A stretch of 64,000 nucleotides of DNA from Pseudomonadota bacterium (lineage in GTDB: Bacteria; Desulfobacterota; Desulfovibrionia; Desulfovibrionales; Desulfovibrionaceae). This document shows positions 8,047-16,998 of this stretch, one piece after another. Every line of letters starts with the position of its first letter. Position 1 is the stretch's first letter. The stretch is taken from positions 25,492-89,491 of the forward strand of contig JAEYTO010000110.1 of assembly GCA_023433925.1 (NCBI GenBank), given 5' to 3'. The position numbers and the translations under genes were made by a program. The notes below the pieces were generated by a model. It searched no databases, was not told the DNA's origin, and was given only the letters and a program-made list of their open reading frames with translations.

Positions 8047-10722
8047 TTTCCTGATCTTGGACACCAGGCCGGGAGCCAGGGTCAGCACCGCCGGCAGGAC
8101 CATGAGCGCGACCGCGAGCATGAGCGTGATGGAAATGGTCAAAAGCACGCCCATGCCGGCCATGCCGTCGTGGGATGAGAAGGCCAGGCTCACGAAGCTT
8201 ACCACCGTGGTCAGCGCGCTGAAGAGCACGCCGCGCGCCGTGCCCGTTTCCAGAAGCTCCGCCGGCGTCTCGCTCCCGATGCGGTAGCGGTGCACGAGAT
8301 GGATGGAGTAATCCACGCCAATGCCCAGGATGAGCGGGACCACGATGATGTTGGCGAAGTTGAAGGGGATGCCCAGGGCCACCGTGGTTCCTAGGAAGTA
8401 AAGAGTGGCCAGCACAAGCGGCATGAGCATGACGGCCGTTTCGCGCACGTTGCGCAGGATCAGGAGCAGCAACAGGCCAATGAACGACACGGCCATGAGC
8501 GACGCTTGCAGGAAAGCCCGCGAGATGGTCTGGCCCGATTCGAGCACGGCCACGGGCGAGCCCGTGACATCGGGCTGCACCGAGCGCACAGCGTTCACGA
8601 AGCGGGCCTGATTCTCCGGAACGGAGAGGTCCTCGGACGGGAAGGCCTGCACGAGATGGACGCCGCTGGGCGAGACATACTGCTCCACGAGCTGGGGCGG
8701 CAGGTCCCGCAGGCCGAAGGGCTTGGCTAGGCGCATGTCGCGCAGGCTGTCCAGGAGCGCGGCCATGGGGCGCAGCATGGCCTGCTCCAGGGTGCGCAGA
8801 ACTTCCGGCCCGGACTCCTGGCCAGCTTCTGGGCCGGCATCGGACCCGGCTAGGCGCGCGGAGAGACGCCGCACTCCGGCCAGCAGCGCCGCGGCCTCAG
8901 GCTGGTCCCGGCCGGGCCCGGCCACATAGGCTTCCAGGGCCAGGCCGAAGGACGCCACGGCCTCGCGGCACTCGACGAAGCCGCACTGGCGGATCGCGAT
9001 TGGTTCGGACGCTGGCGGCAGGGGCGGCAGGATGAACTCCAAGTCCTCCATGGCCACAAGCTTGTCTTCCACGTCGGCCGGCAGGAACGAACCGATGTAC
9101 ACCACGCGGGCCACCTCGGGCAGCTCGGCCAGCCTGGCGGCCTCATGGGCGGCCTCCTCCCGGCTGGCCGCCAGGAGGGAAATGTTCCAGGGCGAATTCG
9201 TGCCCGTGCGGAACAGATCGCGGGCCGTGGCCACGGATTCGGCGTCCTGGTCGGAGAGGTTCAGGGGATTGGCGTCGAAATGCACGCCGGGCAGCAGCGC
9301 CAGGCTGGCCAGGGCCAGCGCCGCCGCAGCGCCGACCACCAGCCTGGGCCTGCGCGCCGGAAAGCGTGACACGGCCCGGCCCAAGCTCAGGCTCCGTCCG
9401 AAGGCCAGGTCCGGAGGCATGAGCGCCAGCATGGCCGGCAGGATCGTCAGGGTCGTCGCGAGGATTATGAGCATGCTCGTGCCCGAGATGAGCCCAAGCT
9501 CCGATGCGCCGATGTAGGCCGTGGGCACGAAGGAGTAGAAGCCGATGGCCGTGGTCGCCGAGCACATCAGGAGCGCTTTGCCCGTGGTGGCGGCCGCCCC
9601 TGCCAGGGCCTGTCTCTGGCCCGCGCCCCTGTGGAGATGTTCGCGGTAGCCCAGGCTGAACTGGATGGCGTAATCGATGCCCAGACCCACGTAGAGCACG
9701 ATGAAGGTCACGGAGATGAGATTGAGCCGGCCGATGGCCAACATGGCGAAGCCCAGGGTATACACCAGCCCGGCTATGAGAGTGGTCAGGCTGGCCAGGA
9801 CAAGGCGCCAGGAAGCCAAGCCGATGTAGAGCAGCACGGCCACCGCGACGAAGGATCCGACGAAGCCGAGACCCACGCTGCTCTCCACGCTGCGCAGGTC
9901 GTCGCTCTTGATGGCCACGTTGCCCGTCAGGCGCACGCGCACGCCGGGCACGTCCCGCTCGACCTCCCGCGCCGCGGCGCGCACGGACTCCATGGCCTCG
10001 CGTCCCGGATTGAGCCGCCCGTAATCCAGCCTGGGCCGGATGACCACGAATTCCCGCGCCGTTTCGCCCCCTTCCCCGCCGCGCATGAGATCCTGCCAGG
10101 ACAGGTATTCGAGCTTGCCCTCCAAGGCCGCCCCGATGGTCTTGTCCATGGCCGCGAAGAGCCGGGGCAGGGTCTGCTCGTCCTCGATCTGCTCGCCGCC
10201 CTCGCGCAGGAAGTCGCCCAGGGTCGTGAGCAGCGAGGGCAGGCTCAGGTCCTTGGCCAGGGGCGCCAGGAAGGGCTGCACGCGGGCCAGGTTGTCCACG
10301 GTCTCCTCGACCTGCTCCAGGTCGCGCAGGAGGATGCCGTTGCGCCGGAAGAACTCGTCCGCGCCCGGCGCGAAGACCGAGGCTATTCCAGCCTCGGGCG
10401 GCAAATCGCGCAGCTTGGCGGCCAGGCGAATCTGGAGCGTGCGGGCCATTTCCGGCGCGGCGGACTCGACCACGGCCACGATGGTCTCGCGCTGGCCCGG
10501 AAAGGCTTGGTCCTGCCTCTTGCGCGCCTGCCGGAAGGGCAGCTCCTCCGAGACCATCTCGGTCATATCCGTGTTGATGGCGAAGTGGCCGACCGTGTAC
10601 CAGGCCAGGAAGCCCGCCAGGGCCAGGCCGAGCAGGAGCGTCAGCCCCGGACGCCTCACGACGGCCTCGATGATCCGGCGGGGCAGGCGGGCGATCGTGT
10701 CACGGATGCTGCGCAGGAACAT
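8044..10722 (-). CDS. hpnN: hopanoid transporter HpnN (MMPL/RND family)
   Basis: An 892-residue inner-membrane RND/MMPL protein with two repeats of one helix, a large periplasmic domain and five or six helices. The first repeat runs from GLTLLLGLALAGFLAWYTV through ISVTFIVLYVGLGIDYAIQFSLGYREH. The second repeat ends with ANIIVVPLILGIGVDYSIHLVHRYR. The paired GxGxDYxI motifs and the hopanoid gene context match HpnN, which in Rhodopseudomonas palustris moves hopanoids to the outer membrane. I start at ATG 10722 (GGAG 6 bp upstream). A longer frame from 10866 would overlap hpnL and adds no recognisable sequence. The TAG stop belongs to repeat copy B. Confidence 0.88.
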   Translation of the reverse strand: MFLRSIRDTIARLPRRIIEAVVRRPGLTLLLGLALAGFLAWYTVGHFAINTDMTEMVSEELPFRQARKRQDQAFPGQRETIVAVVESAAPEMARTLQIRLAAKLRDLPPEAGIASVFAPGADEFFRRNGILLRDLEQVEETVDNLARVQPFLAPLAKDLSLPSLLTTLGDFLREGGEQIEDEQTLPRLFAAMDKTIGAALEGKLEYLSWQDLMRGGEGGETAREFVVIRPRLDYGRLNPGREAMESVRAAAREVERDVPGVRVRLTGNVAIKSDDLRSVESSVGLGFVGSFVAVAVLLYIGLASWRLVLASLTTLIAGLVYTLGFAMLAIGRLNLISVTFIVLYVGLGIDYAIQFSLGYREHLHRGAGQRQALAGAAATTGKALLMCSATTAIGFYSFVPTAYIGASELGLISGTSMLIILATTLTILPAMLALMPPDLAFGRSLSLGRAVSRFPARRPRLVVGAAAALALASLALLPGVHFDANPLNLSDQDAESVATARDLFRTGTNSPWNISLLAASREEAAHEAARLAELPEVARVVYIGSFLPADVEDKLVAMEDLEFILPPLPPASEPIAIRQCGFVECREAVASFGLALEAYVAGPGRDQPEAAALLAGVRRLSARLAGSDAGPEAGQESGPEVLRTLEQAMLRPMAALLDSLRDMRLAKPFGLRDLPPQLVEQYVSPSGVHLVQAFPSEDLSVPENQARFVNAVRSVQPDVTGSPVAVLESGQTISRAFLQASLMAVSFIGLLLLLILRNVRETAVMLMPLVLATLYFLGTTVALGIPFNFANIIVVPLILGIGVDYSIHLVHRYRIGSETPAELLETGTARGVLFSALTTVVSFVSLAFSSHDGMAGMGVLLTISITLMLAVALMVLPAVLTLAPGLVSKIRK

Positions 10723-10774
10723 GCCGTCTCCGAGTTTGCTTGCCAGAGCAGCTTGCAGATGCCTGGGAAGGGCT

Positions 10775-11836
10775 CTAATCCCGCCGTCCGGCGGTAAGCT
10801 CGTCCCGTCCGTTCGCGGCCTGCCCATGGCCCTGCGTGGCCTTGTCCGTTCCGGGCTCGCGGCCAAGCCAGCCCCGGCCTTCGAGCCACAGCCACACGGC
10901 CAGTCCGGGCAGGCCGAGGATGATCTCCCGTGCGCGCTTGATCAGCGCCAGGGCCAGGGCAACCTCGGGCGTGATGCCCATCAGGCGGCCCAAAAGAAGG
11001 ATGGAGCCCTCGCGCACGCCCAGGCCGCCGGGGATCATGAAGGCGGCGCTGGTGGCGGCCGTGCTCAGGGCCTCGATGACCAGCGCATCCCACAGGCTGG
11101 CCCGCACGCCGAGGAAATGCAAGGCGAGCCAGCTTTCTCCGCTCTTGGCCAGCCAGGACAGGAGCCTGAGCCCGGTGGAGGCGGCCAGCCTGCCCCGATC
11201 CGCGTAGATGGCCCGGATGCGCGCGTCCATGGCCTTGGCGCCGCCCAGGAGGCCGGACAGGCGGCGTCCTCCGGCCAAGCCCTGGAGCAGTCTGGCTCCG
11301 GCCGTGAACATGCCCGCCCGCTGGGCGAGCACGAAGCCGGCCAGGAGCAGGGCCCCCAAGGCCAGGCCGCCCCAGAAGCGCAGGCGGTCTCCACTGCCCG
11401 ACAGGTACGGCAGCGTAAGCAGAAGGCCCATCAGGGCGAAAGCGAACTGGGTCAGCACGCTCACGGTCACATCCACGGTGACCGAGGCCCCGCTCTCGGC
11501 AGGCTCCAGAGGCGCATGGCTCCAACGGCCCGTGACAAGCCTGGCGCGGGCGACGTGGCCGCCGACCTGGGCCGCGGGCAGCAGAGTGTTGATCGATTCG
11601 GCCACCCAGCGCGCCACGAGAAGCCCGCCCAGGCCCGGCCCCCTGCCCCGGGGCATGAGCAAGGCCCAGCCGAAGGTATCCATGGTCAAGGGCAGGAGAT
11701 GGTAGGCCGCGACCCACAGGATGGACCAGCCGGCCACGGCCAGGGCGGCCATGATGCCGGCGGGACCGTGGCGCAGCACCAGGGCGAGCAGCAAGGCCAG
11801 CCCGGCGGTCATGGCCAGAAGCGCGGTTCTTCGCAT
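10775..11836 (-). CDS. hpnL: hopanoid-associated membrane protein HpnL
   Basis: A 353-residue polytopic membrane protein of the lysylphosphatidylglycerol-synthase transmembrane superfamily (about 8 helices). It has the signature SAAFMIPGGLGVREGSILLL in the C-terminal half and no soluble synthase domain, which fits the TIGR03476 HpnL group encoded with hopanoid genes. The role is unproven; a lipid flippase or transporter is inferred from the superfamily. I chose ATG 11836 as the start, because the hydrophobic helix begins right after MRRTALLAM; ATG 11875 and TTG 11842 are alternatives. First gene of the leftward hpnL-hpnN-hpnA set, 52 bp from hpnN and divergent from hpnM. Confidence 0.8.
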   Translation of the reverse strand: MRRTALLAMTAGLALLLALVLRHGPAGIMAALAVAGWSILWVAAYHLLPLTMDTFGWALLMPRGRGPGLGGLLVARWVAESINTLLPAAQVGGHVARARLVTGRWSHAPLEPAESGASVTVDVTVSVLTQFAFALMGLLLTLPYLSGSGDRLRFWGGLALGALLLAGFVLAQRAGMFTAGARLLQGLAGGRRLSGLLGGAKAMDARIRAIYADRGRLAASTGLRLLSWLAKSGESWLALHFLGVRASLWDALVIEALSTAATSAAFMIPGGLGVREGSILLLGRLMGITPEVALALALIKRAREIILGLPGLAVWLWLEGRGWLGREPGTDKATQGHGQAANGRDELTAGRRD

Positions 11837-11880
11837 GATCAAGCCTTGATCCCTCCCGTGCGCGCGGCTTGCCATCCGTC

Positions 11881-11909
11881 TCCATACACTCCCGCAAGGT
11901 CTTTGACAA
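11881..11909 (-). promoter_or_regulatory. promoter for hpnL-hpnN-hpnA
   Basis: On the minus strand TTGTCA (11909-11904) and TATGGA (11886-11881) are 17 bp apart, about 45 nt upstream of the chosen hpnL start. Confidence 0.5.
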
Positions 11910-11962
11910 ATCCTGGCCGGAAAAAAGCATGTCCGTCACTGCGGGCCAACATGTGAAAATGG

Positions 11963-11992
11963 TTGGCTCCGGCCCAAGGGCTGGCCTATAGT
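11963..11992 (+). promoter_or_regulatory. promoter for hpnM-shc-hpnG
   Basis: TTGGCT (11963-11968) and TATAGT (11987-11992) are separated by 18 bp. The predicted transcript starts near 12000, leaving a leader of about 58 nt before hpnM. The spacing is one base longer than ideal. Confidence 0.45.
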
Positions 11993-12057
11993 CCAGGATG
12001 ATCCGAGGACTGCCGACCGGCCAGGACCGGCGGAGCAAACCGCCAGGGAGATCGATC

Positions 12058-12687
12058 ATGCGCAACAGATTCGGGGTCTGCCTGCTCCTCGCGCCGCTCA
12101 TGGCCGTCCTCTGTCTCGCCTCGTCTTCCCAGGCGGCCCAATCGGCGGCGCGCGACCCGGCCGAAACCATCGAGCGCTTCAACAAGACCTTGCTGGAGGC
12201 CATGCGCGGCGGCCAGCCCCTGGGCTACGAAGGACGCTACAAGCTTCTGCGGCCGGTCATCGACGACATCTTCGCCGACCGCTACATGGCCAGGTTCGCC
12301 GCCGGCAGGTTCTGGCGAGGCTTCAGCGACGAGCAGAAGCGCCAGTACGCCGAGGCCTACCTGGACTGGTCCGTGTCGGCCTATGCCGAGCGCTTCGACA
12401 GCTACAACGGCCAGCGCTTCTCCATCCGCTCCGTGGACATCGAAGGCGACCGGGCCACGGTGGTCAGCATCCTGACCAAGGCCGATGGCGGCACGGTGGA
12501 CTTCGACTACAAGCTGCGCGCCCAGGATGGGATGTGGCTCGTGGTGGACATCGTCGTGCGCGGCGTCAGCCAACTGGCCATGACGCGCTCGCAATTCACG
12601 TCCATCCTGGACAGGGAAGGCTTCCAGGCGCTCATGACCCGTCTTGAGCAGAAGATGGAGGTCTACTCCGAGGAGCTGTCCTCCTGA
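12058..12687 (+). CDS. hpnM: hopanoid-associated MlaC-like periplasmic protein HpnM
   Basis: A 209-residue exported protein. The signal peptide spans about residues 1-27 (RFGVCLLLAPLMAVLCLASS then SQA), followed by the MlaC/Ttg2D fold with RYMARFAAGRFWRGFSDEQK and VVDIVVRGVSQLAMTRSQF. Gene context and the (D/E)xxVxGVS-xxxxRSQF ending identify it as HpnM (TIGR03481), a paralogue of the MlaC encoded at 40669-41259. It probably carries a lipid across the periplasm; a hopanoid ligand is inferred. Start ATG 12058 sits behind AGGGAG. It is the first gene of the hpnM-shc-hpnG transcript. Confidence 0.87.
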   Translation: MRNRFGVCLLLAPLMAVLCLASSSQAAQSAARDPAETIERFNKTLLEAMRGGQPLGYEGRYKLLRPVIDDIFADRYMARFAAGRFWRGFSDEQKRQYAEAYLDWSVSAYAERFDSYNGQRFSIRSVDIEGDRATVVSILTKADGGTVDFDYKLRAQDGMWLVVDIVVRGVSQLAMTRSQFTSILDREGFQALMTRLEQKMEVYSEELSS

Positions 12688-12835
12688 CACGCAATGGGCC
12701 ACGGCCCGGCAACGGGCGTATAAATCATGCCGGCCGCATTGCTCCGGTCAAACGATTCTGGCACTCTCTATGGCTTGATGGGAAACTGCCCCGCACGTGC
12801 GGGCTCACGGCGAGAATCGCAAAAGGAAGGTTGCG

Positions 12836-14899
12836 ATGGATATGCTCGACAAAAAGGATGCAGCCTCGGCCCCCGCGCGCAGCCTGCTCTGGCACCCGGC
12901 CCTGCGCGAGGCTCCGGCCGCCGGCGTGCCGGCGCCGGCCAACCGCCTGGACGCGGCCCTCGGAGCCGCCCTTGGCCGGCTGCTGAACCTGCAAAGCGAC
13001 CAGGGCTATTGGGTCTTCGACCTGGAGGCGGATGCGACCATCCCTTCGGAATACGTCATGCTCCAGCGCTTCCTGGGACGGGAAATGCGCCCGGAGCTCA
13101 AGGACAAGATCGGCCGCTATCTGCGGGCCAGGCAGTTGGATGACGGCGGCTGGCCCCTGTACACCGAAGGCCCGGCCAACCTGAGCTGCACGGTCAAGGC
13201 CTACTTCGCCCTCAAGCTCCTGGGCGACACGCCCCACGCGCCGCACATGGCCCGCGCCCGGCAGAAGGTCCTGGAGATGGGCGGCGCCGAGAAGGTCAAC
13301 ATCTTCACGCGCATAACCCTGGCGATCTTCGGCCAGATCCCCTGGCGCGCGGCGCCGTGCATGCCCATCGAGATCACCATGCTTCCGGAGTGGTTCTTCT
13401 TCCACCTGCGCAAGGTCTCCTACTGGTCGCGCACGGTGGTCGTGCCGCTGCTCATCCTCTACGCCCGGAGGCCCGTGCTGGGCCTTGCGCCCAACGAAGG
13501 AGTGCGCGAGCTGTTCATCCAGGACCCGGAAAGCCTGCGCAACCTGGACGAGTTCCAGGCCGGCAACGGCCGCAAGAACCTGTTCATCCTCCTGGACCGC
13601 ATCCTCAAGTGCGCCGAGGGCTGCATGCCCGTGGGCATCCGCGACGAGGCCGTGCGCCGCGCCGAGCGCTGGACGGTCGAGCGCATGAGCGGCGAGGGCG
13701 GCATCGGGGCCATCTTCCCGGCCATGGCCAACGCGGTCATGGCCTTGCGCGTGCTCGGCTACGCGGACAGCCACCCGGCCATGGTACGCGGCGTCAAGGC
13801 CCTGGACGACCTGCTCGTGGAGAAGGAGCGCGAGGCCTTCTGCCAGCCCTGCGTCTCGCCCATCTGGGATTCGTGCCTGAGCCTGTCGGCTTCCCTGGAA
13901 GCCGGCGCACGGCACGACAGCGCGGCCATGCGGGCCTGCGTGGACTGGCTCTTCTCCAAACAGGTCTTCTCCTGGGGAGACTGGGCCCTGAACAGCCCGG
14001 AGCTCAAGCCCGGAGCCTGGGCCTTCCAGTTCGAGAACGACTTCTACCCGGACGTGGACGATACATCCATGGTGCTCATGGCGCTCCTGCGCGCCGGGGC
14101 CCTGGACGACCCGCGCCACCAGGAGCGCATCGGCACGGCCGTCAACTGGATTCTGGGCCTGCAAAGCTCGGACGGAGGCTGGGCGGCTTTCGACGTGGAC
14201 AACAACAAGCTCTATCTGAACGACATACCCTTCGCGGACCATGGGGCCCTGCTCGACCCGAGCACGGCGGACCTCACGGGCCGCTGCCTGGAGCTGCTGG
14301 GCATGCTCGGCTTCGACCGCTCCTTCGGACCCGTGGCGCGGGGCATCGAATTCCTGCGCAAGGAGCAGGAGGCCGACGGCTCCTGGTACGGCCGCTGGGG
14401 CGTGAACTACATCTACGGAACATGGTCCGTGCTCATGGGCCTGCGCCAGGTGCGCGAGGACATGCGCGCGCCCTATGTCCGCCGGGCGGTGCGCTGGCTG
14501 CTGGACCACCAGAACGGCGACGGGGGCTGGGGCGAGAGCTGCTACACGTACTTCGAGCCGAGCCTGGGCGGCCGGGGACGGAGCACGCCGTCCCAGACGG
14601 CCTGGGCGCTGCTGGGGCTCATGGCCGCGGGCGAGGCCGGCTCCGAGGCCGTGCGTCGAGGCATCGCCCATCTCCTGGAACGCCAGCAGCCCGACGGGAG
14701 CTGGGAAGAGCGGCTGTTCACGGGCACCGGCTTCCCGCGCGTGTTCTACCTGCTCTATCACGGCTATGGGCAGTACTTCCCACTGTGGACCCTGGGCGCC
14801 TACCGCAGGCTGATCCGGGACGGCCGCATGCGCCAGGACGAGGTCAGGCTGGCCAACCCGGACAAGCTGCCCTTCACGGTCGTGCCGCGCAGCGCATGA
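12836..14899 (+). CDS. shc: squalene-hopene cyclase
   Basis: A 687-residue monotopic membrane cyclase that converts squalene to hopene and hopanol. The proton-donating DxDD motif is DVDD at residues 406-409 (FYPDVDDTSMV). Multiple QW repeats are visible, such as LLNLQSDQGYWVFD, LGLQSSDGGWAAFD, LDHQNGDGGWGESC and LERQQPDGSWEERLF. The start is ATG 12836 behind AAGGAAGG; the upstream in-frame ATG at 12797 would add 13 unrelated residues. The stop TGA overlaps the ATG of hpnG by 4 bp, so the two are translationally coupled. Squalene-forming HpnCDE enzymes are not in this window. Confidence 0.96.
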   Translation: MDMLDKKDAASAPARSLLWHPALREAPAAGVPAPANRLDAALGAALGRLLNLQSDQGYWVFDLEADATIPSEYVMLQRFLGREMRPELKDKIGRYLRARQLDDGGWPLYTEGPANLSCTVKAYFALKLLGDTPHAPHMARARQKVLEMGGAEKVNIFTRITLAIFGQIPWRAAPCMPIEITMLPEWFFFHLRKVSYWSRTVVVPLLILYARRPVLGLAPNEGVRELFIQDPESLRNLDEFQAGNGRKNLFILLDRILKCAEGCMPVGIRDEAVRRAERWTVERMSGEGGIGAIFPAMANAVMALRVLGYADSHPAMVRGVKALDDLLVEKEREAFCQPCVSPIWDSCLSLSASLEAGARHDSAAMRACVDWLFSKQVFSWGDWALNSPELKPGAWAFQFENDFYPDVDDTSMVLMALLRAGALDDPRHQERIGTAVNWILGLQSSDGGWAAFDVDNNKLYLNDIPFADHGALLDPSTADLTGRCLELLGMLGFDRSFGPVARGIEFLRKEQEADGSWYGRWGVNYIYGTWSVLMGLRQVREDMRAPYVRRAVRWLLDHQNGDGGWGESCYTYFEPSLGGRGRSTPSQTAWALLGLMAAGEAGSEAVRRGIAHLLERQQPDGSWEERLFTGTGFPRVFYLLYHGYGQYFPLWTLGAYRRLIRDGRMRQDEVRLANPDKLPFTVVPRSA

Positions 14900-15711
14900 G
14901 CACCGGAATCCCTCAGACCCGGCATCACGCGACCGCGATGCTGGGCCTCGTCACTGCCATCAGCCTGGAGCGGGGCTGCCTGCCGCGCGCTTGCCGCTGG
15001 CGGGCGGTGGCCGACCCGTCAGGCCTGCCCCTGCGCGCGGCCGGCCTGAACGGCGTCGAGCTGCTCTGCGCGGTCTCCGGGCCTGGCATGGAGGCCGCGC
15101 GCGCCGCCGCCGAGGCCCTCGTACGCCGGGGAGCGCGGGCCCTGCTCTGCATCGGGGTCTCCGGCGGCCTGGCGCCCGGACTGTCCGCGGGCGACCTCGT
15201 GCTCGCCGAGGCAGTGCTCGCGAGCGGCTTCCCTGGCCTGCGCATTCCCGCCTCGCCCGCATGGACCAGACAAGCCCTGGCCGCCTTGCAGGCGTCGATG
15301 CCCTTGGCCGGGCCGCGCCCCAGGATCGTGCCCGGCCAGGTGCTCAGCCTTCACCGTCCAGCCCTTGGCGCGGCGCGCAAGGAAGATCTCTGGCGCCGTA
15401 CCCATGCCCTGATCGCGGACCTGGAGAGCGCGGGCGTGGCCATGGCCGCCGTCGAGGCCGGCGTGCCCCTGCTCGTGCTGCGCGCCGTGTGCGACCCGCC
15501 CGAGCGCGATCTTCCGCCAGAACTCCCGCGCCTGCTCGACGAGCGGGGCCGGGTCCGGCCCAGGCGGCTTCTGTGGAGCCTCGCCCGCAAGCCGGCCCTC
15601 GTGACCGGCCTCCTGGCATCGCGGCGCGAATTCTCGGCGGCCCTGGCCTCCCTGCGCCGGGCAATGGATGCCCTGGCCCAGGCCGGGGCCTTGAGGCCGC
15701 CGGCCGGCTAA
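14896..15711 (+). CDS. hpnG: hopanoid-associated phosphorylase HpnG
   Basis: A 271-residue nucleoside-phosphorylase-fold protein. It has the family features VSGPGMEAARAAAEALV near residues 55-75, LLCIGVSGGLAPGLSAGDLV near 85-104, and DLESAGVAMAAVEAGVPLLVLRAVCDPP in the active-site region (Glu in ESAGVA, Asp in CDPP). HpnG removes adenine from adenosylhopane to give ribosylhopane or its phosphate, the step after HpnH. The start overlaps the shc stop (ATGA), and a strong bidirectional hairpin follows. An ATG further downstream is possible, but the overlap supports 14896. Confidence 0.87.
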   Translation: MSTGIPQTRHHATAMLGLVTAISLERGCLPRACRWRAVADPSGLPLRAAGLNGVELLCAVSGPGMEAARAAAEALVRRGARALLCIGVSGGLAPGLSAGDLVLAEAVLASGFPGLRIPASPAWTRQALAALQASMPLAGPRPRIVPGQVLSLHRPALGAARKEDLWRRTHALIADLESAGVAMAAVEAGVPLLVLRAVCDPPERDLPPELPRLLDERGRVRPRRLLWSLARKPALVTGLLASRREFSAALASLRRAMDALAQAGALRPPAG

Positions 15712-15726
15712 AGCACCTTGCGATTC

Positions 15727-15757
15727 AACCGAGAGAGGGCGCTGCCCTCTCTCGGTT
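15727..15757. terminator. bidirectional terminator between hpnG and hpnH
   Basis: A 14-bp perfect stem AACCGAGAGAGGGC / GCCCTCTCTCGGTT with a 3-nt GCT loop sits between the two convergent genes, followed by CTTGCG on the plus strand. A near-identical stem lies at 46645-46677. Confidence 0.75.
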
Positions 15758-15772
15758 CTTGCGAGAACCGCC

Positions 15773-16792
15773 CTAGCCCGCTCTGGCTTCAACCGGCTGG
15801 CGGCTGGAACGCCAGGCCTTGAGCGGCCGGTGCGCGGCGTCAGCCACGGCCGTGGGCTCGTAGCCGCAGTGCACCATGCAATTCCCGCAGCGCGGATCGT
15901 GGCCGCGCCCATAGCGATCCCAGTCGGTTTCCTCCATGAGCTCGCGATAGGTGGAGACATGGCCGTCCTCCAGCAGGTAGCAGGGCCTCTGCCAGCCGAG
16001 CACGCTACGCGCCGGCGTGCCCCACGGCGAGCAGGGGTAGTCCTCCAGACCCGCAAGGAAGTCCAGGTACAGGCTCGAATGGTTGAAACGCCAGCCCCGC
16101 CCCCGCCCCAGGCTGAAGATGGCCCGGAACAGGTCCACCGTGTCCTGGCGGGACATGAATCCGCCCTGGTCCGTGGCGGCCTCGTAGCTGAAGGCCGCGG
16201 ACACGGTCATACCCTCCACGCCCAGGGCCATGAGCGTGTCGAAGAGCGCCGCCGCGTCCTCGGGCGACTGGCCCTTGAAAAAGGTCGTGTTCGTGGTCAC
16301 GCGGAACCCCCGGCCAAGGGCCTCGCGCACGGCCGACACGGCCCTGTCGAAGGCCCCGGCCTTGCAAACCTGCGTGTCGTGGCGCTCGCGCAGGCCGTCC
16401 AGGTGCACGTTGAAGCTCAGATACGGCGTGGGCTGGAACTCATCCAGGCGCGCGGCGAGAAGCTGGGCGTTGGTGCACAGGTAGATGAAGCGCCTCTGCC
16501 CGGCGAGGCCCTCCACGACGCCTGGGATGTCCGGGTGCAGGAGCGGCTCGCCGCCAGGGATGGAGACCACGGGCGCTCCACACTCCTCGGCCGCGGCCAG
16601 GCATTCATCCTTGGAGAGCTGGCGTTCCAAGATCTCGCGCGGGTAGGTGACCTTGCCGCAGCCCTTGCAGCGCAGATTGCAGCGGAAGAGCGGTTCGAGC
16701 ATGAGCACGAGCGGGAAGCGCCGCTTGCCGGACAACCTCTGCTTGAGGATGTATGTGCCGATGCGCGCGGCCTGGATGGCGGGAATGCCCAC
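15773..16792 (-). CDS. hpnH: radical SAM adenosyl-hopanoid synthase HpnH
   Basis: A 339-residue radical SAM enzyme that attaches the 5-prime-deoxyadenosyl group of SAM to hopene, starting the extended side chain. The 4Fe-4S motif is CNLRCKGC with Cys at 38, 42 and 45, followed by the GGE-type motif SIPGGEPLLHPD. C-terminal cysteines occur in YPCSPWGTP, QRPCYLL and DPRCGNCMVHCGYEP, typical of this family. I start at GTG 16792 (GGAAGG 7-8 bp upstream), because family members begin close to the IPAIQAARIGTYILKQRL segment; the longer ATG frame runs into the promoter. It is convergent to hpnG. Confidence 0.92.
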   Translation of the reverse strand: MGIPAIQAARIGTYILKQRLSGKRRFPLVLMLEPLFRCNLRCKGCGKVTYPREILERQLSKDECLAAAEECGAPVVSIPGGEPLLHPDIPGVVEGLAGQRRFIYLCTNAQLLAARLDEFQPTPYLSFNVHLDGLRERHDTQVCKAGAFDRAVSAVREALGRGFRVTTNTTFFKGQSPEDAAALFDTLMALGVEGMTVSAAFSYEAATDQGGFMSRQDTVDLFRAIFSLGRGRGWRFNHSSLYLDFLAGLEDYPCSPWGTPARSVLGWQRPCYLLEDGHVSTYRELMEETDWDRYGRGHDPRCGNCMVHCGYEPTAVADAAHRPLKAWRSSRQPVEARAG

Positions 16793-16835
16793 GGTATGTC
16801 CTTCCGGTTGCAGGTGTGAGGGCCCCAGACTGGCC

Positions 16836-16864
16836 AATCTAGCGCGAGGCGGCGGATGGTTCAA
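16836..16864 (-). promoter_or_regulatory. promoter for hpnH
   Basis: TTGAAC (16864-16859) and TAGATT (16841-16836) on the minus strand are separated by exactly 17 bp, about 43 nt upstream of GTG 16792. This placement supports the shorter hpnH start. Confidence 0.55.
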
Positions 16865-16900
16865 GCCCAGGCCGGAATTATCGGATTAGATGGTGGCCGG

Positions 16901-16928
16901 TTGCCTAGGTGGCGGGCGATGTTATAGG
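16901..16928 (+). promoter_or_regulatory. promoter for ispH
   Basis: TTGCCT (16901-16906) and TATAGG (16923-16928) are spaced 16 bp apart, about 70 nt upstream of the ispH start. Confidence 0.45.
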
Positions 16929-16998
16929 TGTTCTTCCGTGGGCAGGCGCGCACGCCGGGCTGTCCGGAGCAGGCCCGACGCCACGAGGAGGGGCAGGA

